From assembly GCA_030746295.1 (NCBI GenBank), contig JASLMY010000019.1:1-36797 (forward strand): 36,797 bases of DNA, given 5' to 3'. The DNA is from Alphaproteobacteria bacterium (GTDB taxonomy: Bacteria; Pseudomonadota; Alphaproteobacteria; GCA-2731375). Below the pieces are notes generated by a model. The model ran no database searches. It saw nothing but the letters and a program-made list of their open reading frames with translations, and was not told the origin of the DNA. Shown piece after piece: positions 31,071 to 36,797 of this stretch (positions are counted from its first letter, which is position 1; each line of letters begins with the position of its first letter). The translations under genes and the position numbers were made by a program.

Positions 31071-32861
31071 ATGGCTGAACGTTTTGCCATCGAGACCGAA
31101 ACGGCGCCGCGGCCCGAGAGCGCACGCGACCCCTTCACCCTCGATATCATCAAGAACGCGCTGGCCGCGATCGCCGACGAGATGGCGGGCACGGTGCAAC
31201 GCACGGCTCGCTCCTTCGTCGTCAAGGAGGCGCTCGACTACTCCACCGCCCTCTTCGGCGCCGATGGCGACCTGATCGCACAAGGCACCTGCCTGCCGCT
31301 CCATATGGGCGCGATGCCCTATGCCGTCGAGGCCTCCAAGCGGGCCTTCGCGGGGGAGATGCGGCCCGGCGACATCTACGTCATGAACGACCCCTGGGAC
31401 GGCAGCACGCACCTACCGGACGTGGTCTGCGTCAAGCCGATATTTCTGGACGAGCGCCTGGTCGGCTACGCCGCGGTGCTGGCGCACCAAACCGACATCG
31501 GCGGCCGCGTCGCCGGCGGCAATGCCAGTGACTCGACCGAGATCTACCAAGAGGGCTTGCGACTGCCGCCGGTGCGGCTCTACGACGCCGGCGAGCCGAG
31601 CCGATCGGTCTTCTCGATTATCGAGCGCAACGTCCGGGTGCCCGAGACCGTGCTAGGCGATATCCGTTCCGAGGTCTCGGCCTGCATGATCGGCGCGCGC
31701 CAGCTTCTGGATCTGATCGACAAATACGGCCTGGAGGAGTTCGAGGCCTATTGCCAGGAACTTCTCGACTATACCGAGCGCTATACCCGCAGCGAGATCG
31801 CCAAGCTACCGGACGGCGAGTACGACTTCACCGATTATATCGACGACGACGGCATCGACCCCGGGCCGATCACCTTCAAGGTCAAGATCACCGTCAAGGG
31901 CGACCATATGGTGGTCGATTTCGACGGCACCTCGCCGCAAGTGAGAGGTGCTATCAACTCGGTCTACCCCTTTACCGCCTCGGCCGCCTGGGCCTGCGTG
32001 CGCTCGGTCCTCGACGCCAACATTCCCAACAATGCCGGCTATTTTCGACCCATCGAGGTGTTGACCCCGAAGCGTTCCATCGTCAATCCGGACCCACCCT
32101 CGCCGGTCGCGGCGCGCGGCCTGGCGGGCTTTCGGATCGCCGACACGGTGCTGGGCGCGCTCGCCCAGATCGTGCCCGACCTGGTACCCGCCAGCGGTGG
32201 CAACTCGCCCGACGCCGGGGTCAGCCTCGGCGGCTATTCGGCCGACGGCAAACCCTTCGTCTATCTCGAATTCCTGGTCGGCTCGTGGGGCGGGGGTCCG
32301 TGGCGCGACGGCATGGACGCCTGCACCGGCATCATCGTCAATTATTCCAATACACCGACCGAGCTCTTGGAGAGCGAGCAGCCGCTCCTGGTCGAGCGCT
32401 ATGGCTTCATCGAAGATTCGGGCGGCCCGGGCGAATATCGCGGCGGCCTGGCGTTGGAACGCCACCTCCGATTCCTCGAGGACGAGGGGACGATCCAGGT
32501 TCGTTCCGACCGCCGCAAGATCGCCCCTTATGGCCTCAAGGGCGGGGCCGAGGGCGAGAATTCGAACGTCCAGATCAGGCGCGCCGACGGCGGCCTCGAG
32601 GTGCAGCCCTCCAAGTTCCTGACCACGATCCGGCAGGGCGACGTGCTGGAGATCCGGCTTGCCAGCGGCGGCGGTTACGGCCAGGCGCTGGACCGCGATG
32701 CCGGCCGCGTGCTCGCCGACGTCCAATCCGAAAAGATCTCGCTCGAGCACGCGGCCGAGGCCTATGGCGTCGTCATCTCGGGCGAGCCGCCGGCCGTCGA
32801 TGAGGCCGCGACCGAGCGCTGCCGCGCCGAGCTACGGGCCGCCGCGGACGGCGCAACGTGA
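31071..32861 (+). CDS. hyuB: Hydantoinase/oxoprolinase subunit B (HyuB)
   Basis: This 596-residue Hydantoinase_B protein has DPFTLDIIKNALAAIADEM at residues 22-40, LPLHMGAMPYAVE, GDIYVMNDPWDGSTHLPD (a typical metal/substrate region), AHQTDIGGRVAGGNASDST and, near 395, YLEFLVGSWGGGPWRDGMDA. All are standard for the family, so the subunit looks intact. It partners HyuA, immediately upstream. A ribosome-binding site GAGGTGAG lies before ATG 31071. The stop overlaps the amidase start (GTGA), implying coupled expression and possibly stepwise degradation: ring opening by HyuAB, then amide hydrolysis by the amidase. Confidence 0.93.
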   Translation: MAERFAIETETAPRPESARDPFTLDIIKNALAAIADEMAGTVQRTARSFVVKEALDYSTALFGADGDLIAQGTCLPLHMGAMPYAVEASKRAFAGEMRPGDIYVMNDPWDGSTHLPDVVCVKPIFLDERLVGYAAVLAHQTDIGGRVAGGNASDSTEIYQEGLRLPPVRLYDAGEPSRSVFSIIERNVRVPETVLGDIRSEVSACMIGARQLLDLIDKYGLEEFEAYCQELLDYTERYTRSEIAKLPDGEYDFTDYIDDDGIDPGPITFKVKITVKGDHMVVDFDGTSPQVRGAINSVYPFTASAAWACVRSVLDANIPNNAGYFRPIEVLTPKRSIVNPDPPSPVAARGLAGFRIADTVLGALAQIVPDLVPASGGNSPDAGVSLGGYSADGKPFVYLEFLVGSWGGGPWRDGMDACTGIIVNYSNTPTELLESEQPLLVERYGFIEDSGGPGEYRGGLALERHLRFLEDEGTIQVRSDRRKIAPYGLKGGAEGENSNVQIRRADGGLEVQPSKFLTTIRQGDVLEIRLASGGGYGQALDRDAGRVLADVQSEKISLEHAAEAYGVVISGEPPAVDEAATERCRAELRAAADGAT

Positions 32862-34291
32862 GCGAGCTCTGCGATCTCTCCGCCGTTCGGCTGCGCCGCA
32901 TGATCGGTGCCGGCGAGATCTCGCCCGTCGAGCTGCTAGCCGCCTGCCGGGCCCGTACGAAGCGCGTCAACCCGCGGCTGAACGCCATTACGACGGCCTG
33001 CTGGGAGCGCGCCGAGGCCGAAGCCGAGCAGGCGGAACAGGTCGTCCGGGCCGGCGGGCCGCTTGGCCCCCTGCACGGCCTGCCGGTCGGTATCAAGGAT
33101 CTGCAGCTGACCGAGGGGGTACGGACCACCTTCGGCTCGCCCCTCTTCGCCGATCACGTGCCGGAAGCGGACGAGCGCGGCGTCGCCGCCGTGCGCGCCG
33201 CCGGTGCCATTGTCGTCGGCAAGACCAACGTGCCCGAGTTCGGCGCCGGCGCCAACACCAACAACCCGGTGCACGGCCCCACCGGCAACGCCTTCGACCC
33301 GGCGCGGATCTGCGGCGGCTCGTCGGGTGGCTCGGCGGTGGCGCTCGCCACCGGCATGGTGCCCCTGGCGACGGGGTCGGATACCGGCGGCTCGCTCCGC
33401 ACGCCCGCGGCCTATTCGGGCGTCGTCGGCTTTCGGCCCTCGCCGGGCCTGGTGCCGGTGGAGCGCCGCGCCATCGGCTGGTCGCCGCTTTCGGTGCAGG
33501 GGGCCATGGGCCGCGACATCCCCGACACCGCCCTGCTCTTCGCCGCCATGGCGGCGAGCGACGCGCGTGACCCGCTCTCCTATCCGACCGACCCATCGGT
33601 GCTGGCGCGGCCGCCAGAGATCGATCTCGCCTCGCTGCGCGTCGTCGTCTCCGAGGATCTGGGCTTCGCTCCGGTTGACGAGGGCATCCGCCGCAGCTTC
33701 GCCGAGGCGGTGGCGCGGATCGAGGGCTGCTTCGCTAGCGTCGAGCGCCGAGACCCGCCGCTCGACGGCGCAGACGAAATCTTCGAGATCCTGCGCGCGG
33801 CCCAGTTCCTGGTCGCACACGAGGCAAATTTCGAGACCAACCGCGACAAGCTCGGTCCCAACATCGTCGCCAACGTCGAGCAGGCGCTGACCTATTCGTT
33901 CCGCGACGCGGCCCGGGCACAGGCCGACCACACCGCGCTCTACCGCCGCTTCGTCGATTTCATGACCGACGTCGACCTGTTGCTGGCGCCGATGGCGGCG
34001 GTGCCGCCGTTCCCGGTCGAGCAGCTCTATCCGACCCATATCAACGGCGAGGAGCTTCGGAGCTATTTCCATTGGCTGGGCCTCGCCTATGGCATCACGC
34101 TGACGGCGCACCCGGCGGTCTCGATCCCTTGCGGCCTGGACCCGACCGGCACCCCCTTCGGCCTGCAACTGGTCTCCAAGCGCTATGCCGATTGGCACCT
34201 CCTCGGCATGGCAGGGGCCCTCGAAGCACATCTGCAGACCATTCCCGGGCTCGCGCGGCCGATCCCGGACTTGGCGGCCCTGTCCACTTAG
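32858..34291 (+). CDS. Amidase signature family amidohydrolase
   Basis: This 477-residue protein has the amidase catalytic triad in register: K80 (GIKDLQL), cis-Ser S155 (GGSSGGSA) and nucleophile S179 (DTGGSLR). The spacings of 75 and 24 match fatty acid amide hydrolase (K142, S217, S241). The usual VVGFRPSPGLVP follows. It hydrolyses a small amide in the cytoplasm; GatA-like function is unlikely without gatB/C neighbours. GTG start 32858 overlaps the hyuB stop. ComB follows six bases after its stop. Its place after hyuAB suggests it acts on the amide product of ring opening, which is an inference. Confidence 0.92.
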   Translation: MSELCDLSAVRLRRMIGAGEISPVELLAACRARTKRVNPRLNAITTACWERAEAEAEQAEQVVRAGGPLGPLHGLPVGIKDLQLTEGVRTTFGSPLFADHVPEADERGVAAVRAAGAIVVGKTNVPEFGAGANTNNPVHGPTGNAFDPARICGGSSGGSAVALATGMVPLATGSDTGGSLRTPAAYSGVVGFRPSPGLVPVERRAIGWSPLSVQGAMGRDIPDTALLFAAMAASDARDPLSYPTDPSVLARPPEIDLASLRVVVSEDLGFAPVDEGIRRSFAEAVARIEGCFASVERRDPPLDGADEIFEILRAAQFLVAHEANFETNRDKLGPNIVANVEQALTYSFRDAARAQADHTALYRRFVDFMTDVDLLLAPMAAVPPFPVEQLYPTHINGEELRSYFHWLGLAYGITLTAHPAVSIPCGLDPTGTPFGLQLVSKRYADWHLLGMAGALEAHLQTIPGLARPIPDLAALST

Positions 34292-34297
34292 GGCGGC

Positions 34298-34987
34298 ATG
34301 CGTATCCGCATCGAAAGCCTGCCTTCCGGGGCGCGAGCGGCACGCGGCTCTGTCGTCGTCATCGATGTCTTTCGCGCCTTCACCACCGCCGCCGTCGCCT
34401 TGTCGAAGGGTGCGACGCGAATTCTGATGGTCGGCGACGTCGATGCGGCGCTCCGCCTGCGGGACGCGGGCGCGGGCGTGTACTGCCTCGGCGAGCGAGA
34501 CGGCCGGATGCCGCCGGGCTTCGACTTCCCGAATTCGCCCGCGGCGCTGTCGCGCGCCGACCTCGCCGGCAAGAGCCTGATCCAAACCACCAGTAACGGC
34601 ACCGCCGGTCTCGTCGCCGCGTCGGCCGCCGAACGTCTCTATGCCGGTGCTCTGGTCACGGCGGAGGCCACCGCGAACGACATCCTGCGGCGACAGCCGG
34701 AAGAGGTGACGCTGGTGGCGATGGGCGCGCGGGGCGGCGCGCGCGCGGCCGAGGACGAGCTCTGCGCCCTCTACCTCCGCGCCCTGCTACAGGGACGAAA
34801 GCCCGATAGGGACGCGATCCGCGATGCCGTCCTCGGACTTGTACCGGACCCCGATCCGGCGCTCATCGCCAGCGGCGATTATGACCCGGCCGATCGCGAC
34901 CTGGCTCTCGCGGTAGATCGAATCCCGTTCGCAGTGCCCGTCGCGCGCCGCAACGGCAGGCTCGTGGCCACGGCCGAGTCGCTGTAG
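34298..34987 (+). CDS. 2-phosphosulfolactate phosphatase-like protein (ComB family)
   Basis: This 229-residue protein has the ComB pattern VVVIDVFRAFTTA (19-31, with D23 and R26), GERDGR near 65, GFDFPNSP (74-81), and TTSNGT (97-102), the magnesium and phosphate contacts of the family. In methanogens ComB removes phosphate from 2-phosphosulfolactate in coenzyme M synthesis. Bacterial homologues are widespread and of unsettled role; no comA, comC or sulfonate genes lie nearby. It is the last gene of the aminotransferase-hyuAB-amidase run, six bases after the amidase stop, so it may dephosphorylate an unrelated metabolite. Confidence 0.85.
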   Translation: MRIRIESLPSGARAARGSVVVIDVFRAFTTAAVALSKGATRILMVGDVDAALRLRDAGAGVYCLGERDGRMPPGFDFPNSPAALSRADLAGKSLIQTTSNGTAGLVAASAAERLYAGALVTAEATANDILRRQPEEVTLVAMGARGGARAAEDELCALYLRALLQGRKPDRDAIRDAVLGLVPDPDPALIASGDYDPADRDLALAVDRIPFAVPVARRNGRLVATAESL

Positions 34988-35000
34988 CATCCTCGTCCAA

Positions 35001-35012
35001 GTCTGCGCAGAC
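35001..35012. repeat. Perfect 12-base palindrome between convergent genes
   Basis: GTCTGCGCAGAC lies in the 26-base gap between comB (plus) and gtrA (minus). Its perfect symmetry would suit a protein site, or a small bidirectional transcript end, but there is no T-run. Confidence 0.35.
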
Positions 35013-35013
35013 C

Positions 35014-35559
35014 TCAGCCGACGAGGCGCCTCAAGTAGTAGGAAATGCCCTTGTCGAAGGTGAAGAGGCGGTGGCTGGTGAAGGAGTAGAAGGCGACGAG
35101 GCCGATGGCGAGAAAATGGCTGGTAGCCTCGGCGTCGCCGGCGAGCCGGGCGAGAAGTGTCCCCGGCGGTAGAGCGGCGATGAGCCACGGCGTCGTCCAG
35201 GCCCTGAGCGAGGCCGCCAAGACGACAGTCAGTAGCAAGCCGCCCAGGCTGACGATGACGAAAGTGTGCATTTCCTGGTGCAGACGCCTGCCTGAGCGGG
35301 CGAAGGTGAAGGCCCGGTTGAGGGCAAAGCTGACCACCATGCCGGCGACGAAGCCGAGCATGACGGCGAGCTTGTAGGACCAGGCCGCGTCCCAACCGAG
35401 GACGTTATAGAAGAACAATCCGACCAGGAAGTTCGCCGCCGCGGCGAGACCGGAAAAGAGCAGGAACTTCAGGAACTGCGTCGAGGCGAAGGAGCCGACC
35501 AGTGTGACCCGGTCGCCGCCGTCGGAATCGCCGTCGCCTGCCCTCGCCATGCCGGGCAT
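35014..35559 (-). CDS. GtrA-like membrane protein
   Basis: This 181-residue protein has four predicted membrane segments (around residues 30-50, 62-82, 98-118 and 145-163) and the GtrA pattern: FLKFLLFSGLAAAANFLVG near 29, VVSFALNRAFTFARS near 75, and AIGLVAFYSFTSHRLFTF near 150. GtrA proteins are thought to flip undecaprenyl-linked sugars across the inner membrane during O-antigen or teichoic-acid glycosylation. The hydrophilic N-terminal 25 residues are acidic. It is 12 bases downstream of the isomerase gene in the same direction, so both likely serve surface polysaccharide synthesis. Confidence 0.88.
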   Translation of the reverse strand: MPGMARAGDGDSDGGDRVTLVGSFASTQFLKFLLFSGLAAAANFLVGLFFYNVLGWDAAWSYKLAVMLGFVAGMVVSFALNRAFTFARSGRRLHQEMHTFVIVSLGGLLLTVVLAASLRAWTTPWLIAALPPGTLLARLAGDAEATSHFLAIGLVAFYSFTSHRLFTFDKGISYYLRRLVG

Positions 35560-35571
35560 CCGCCTCCCAGG

Positions 35572-36192
35572 CTAGAACTTTCGCGCCTCGACGAGATCCG
35601 GCGCCATCTCTGCTTGCCTCAGATACTGCGCCAGCACGTGCATCACCGACTGGTGCAGATCCTCAGTGACGCCGTAGTTGTCGCTCTCGACGTGAATATT
35701 GACGTCGGCCAGCTCGGCCGAGCGGCCGCCTGCAAACCCGGTCATGGCGATGGTGGCGAGGCCGTTCTCGCGGGCCCAGGCGACGGCGCGCACGATGTTC
35801 TCCGAATCGCCCGAGGAGGAGATGCTGATCAGGACGTCGCCCGCCTCCGCCATCGATCGAAGCTGATAAAGAAAAACGTCGTCGTAGGCGATGTCGTTGG
35901 CGATCGCGGTCAGGATCTCCGGGTTCGATGACAGGCTGACGACACGCGGCCGCATGGCGGTGTCGGTCTGGACCCCCTTGATATGGTCGCATACCAGGTG
36001 GTTGGAGATCGCCGCCGAGCCCCCGTTGCCGCAACAGAAGGCCCAGCGACGGTCGCGATAAGCCGCCTGGAGAAGTGCCGCCGCGGCCTCGATACGGTCC
36101 AGATCGACGGCTGCAGCGGCCTGCCGATACCGATCCGTGTAGGCAGAGAAATAGGCGCCGACGGTGTCGTACTTCTGGGCAGGGAAGGTCAT
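35572..36192 (-). CDS. SIS-domain sugar isomerase, GmhA-like
   Basis: This 206-residue SIS-domain protein resembles D-sedoheptulose 7-phosphate isomerase. FCCGNGGSAAISNHLVCD (52-69) and ISISSSGDSENIVRAV form the phosphate-binding loops, and the late EDLHQSVMHVLAQYL corresponds to the GmhA helix with the conserved histidine. GmhA makes D-glycero-D-manno-heptose 7-phosphate for LPS core or S-layer glycans; DiaA, a DnaA-binding relative, has the same fold, but the genomic context (galE upstream, gtrA downstream) favours a sugar role. The gap to galE is 90 bases. ATG 36192 gives the usual family length. Confidence 0.87.
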   Translation of the reverse strand: MTFPAQKYDTVGAYFSAYTDRYRQAAAAVDLDRIEAAAALLQAAYRDRRWAFCCGNGGSAAISNHLVCDHIKGVQTDTAMRPRVVSLSSNPEILTAIANDIAYDDVFLYQLRSMAEAGDVLISISSSGDSENIVRAVAWARENGLATIAMTGFAGGRSAELADVNIHVESDNYGVTEDLHQSVMHVLAQYLRQAEMAPDLVEARKF

Positions 36193-36282
36193 GGCGCGCG
36201 CTCCCTGGCGAGGTTGGCTCGAGCTTCGTTTATAGAGGGTCGGCGCCGTCGGCGCATCCGCGTTGTGCCTTGCCCGAGCGCC

Positions 36283-36797
36283 TCAAGCGTCAGCCGCGAC
36301 TTGGCTCCGGTGCCAGGCGACGGCCGTATCGACGATGTCTTGAAAGGCCTCGAAGTTCGGCTGCCAGCCGAGGACGGTCTTGATTCGGTCGGGCGCTGCC
36401 ACCAGCACGGCCGGATCGCCGGGCCGCCGACCGCTTGTCCCGAACGGCAACTCGGCACCGAGCGACCGGCACACGGCATCGATCAACTCGCGCACCGAGA
36501 CGCCGATACCGGTACCGACGTTGAAGCTCTCCGATCCAGCCGCACCGTCCAGCAGTCGCGCCAGCGCCAAGACGTGCGCCGCGGCCAAGTCGGAGACGTG
36601 AACGAAGTCCCTGACCGCGGTACCGTCAGGTGTCGGATAGTCGTCGCCGAAGATCTGGAAGGGCGGACGCAGGCCCAGGCCGCTCTGGATCGCCAGCGGC
36701 AGGGCGTGTGATTCCGGCTCGTGGGCCTCGCCGATCTCACCGTCCGGATCGGCACCGGCGGCATTGAAGTATCTGAGCGCCACATAGCTCAGGTCCG
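36283..36797 (-). CDS. galE: UDP-glucose 4-epimerase, C-terminal part (cut by window edge)
   Basis: The minus-strand frame is open to the right edge; 170 C-terminal codons are seen, beginning DLSYVALRYFNAAGADPDG, the substrate-binding region of GalE. FQIFGDDYPTPDGTAVRDFVHVSDLA, FNVGTGIGVSV and LGWQPNFEAFQDIVDTAV are the usual C-terminal landmarks. The NAD-binding N-terminal half with the YxxxK site would lie beyond 36797. The enzyme interconverts UDP-glucose and UDP-galactose, supplying a sugar for surface glycans, consistent with the following isomerase and GtrA genes. A related nucleotide-sugar epimerase cannot be excluded from half the protein. Confidence 0.88.
   Translation of the reverse strand, partial: DLSYVALRYFNAAGADPDGEIGEAHEPESHALPLAIQSGLGLRPPFQIFGDDYPTPDGTAVRDFVHVSDLAAAHVLALARLLDGAAGSESFNVGTGIGVSVRELIDAVCRSLGAELPFGTSGRRPGDPAVLVAAPDRIKTVLGWQPNFEAFQDIVDTAVAWHRSQVAADA

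Noticed and set aside
28886..31225. A 779-codon minus-strand frame opposite hyuA
   Set aside because: It is an antisense frame kept open by GC-rich codon use; it lacks any family motif, while the plus strand encodes a complete HyuA. The same applies to long frames opposite the molybdenum hydroxylase (15988-18234) and the amidase (32936-34585).

Overview
This GC-rich window looks like chromosome from an alphaproteobacterium, most likely Rhodospirillales or a related order. The main evidence is a co-directional minus-strand block from 7607 down to 748: murA, a DUF2948 gene, short-form hisG, hisD, a UPF0262 gene, infA, maf, RNase E/G and yacG. This arrangement is typical of that class. The identification rests on gene content and protein signatures read by eye; no database search was run.

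Layout. Positions 1-569 are foreign: an IS21-like end has cut a type III-like restriction enzyme gene after about 81 codons, next to the 3' end of tRNA-Phe(GAA). Positions 731-7607 hold the housekeeping block, in which maf carries an in-frame TAG at a conserved tyrosine position. Positions 7749-11209 hold two small proteins of unknown function, tRNA-Thr(GGT), a DHA2-type MFS exporter, an 80-bp palindrome and a double-PilZ protein. Positions 11631-15175 hold threonine synthase and a short operon of quinone oxidoreductase, crotonase and a GFA-family protein. Positions 15185-22655 hold a phytanoyl-CoA-dioxygenase-like gene, divergent from a tightly coupled run: a three-subunit molybdenum hydroxylase (coxL/M/S type), CoxG, an orphan CheR-type methyltransferase, a DUF1989 protein and a nucleoside hydrolase. 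Positions 22705-27145 (minus) hold a GMC oxidoreductase, a pentapeptide-repeat protein, a broken gamma-carbonic-anhydrase gene and Ada. Between the first two of these is a plus-strand class II tRNA-like gene split by a 173-nt group I intron. tRNA-Gly(CCC) then precedes a plus-strand operon (27528-34987) of class III aminotransferase, HyuA, HyuB, amidase and a ComB-like phosphatase. The right end (minus) holds GtrA, a GmhA-type isomerase and a galE cut by the window edge, a surface-polysaccharide theme.

How the genes fit together. The left block serves cell wall (murA), histidine (hisG, hisD), translation initiation (infA) and RNA processing (rng). The two large plus-strand operons look catabolic: one centres on a molybdenum hydroxylase that is probably not a CO dehydrogenase, the other on amide or cyclic-amide and amino-acid breakdown. 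Their substrates cannot be read from sequence.

The most unusual feature is the intron-split tRNA at 24441-24700. The best-supported splice sites give a seven-base anticodon loop with anticodon UCA, which would read UGA, on a leucine-like body with several lesions at conserved positions. Other points of interest are the maf amber codon, the interrupted restriction gene beside tRNA-Phe, and the decaying carbonic anhydrase that still overlaps the ada stop codon.
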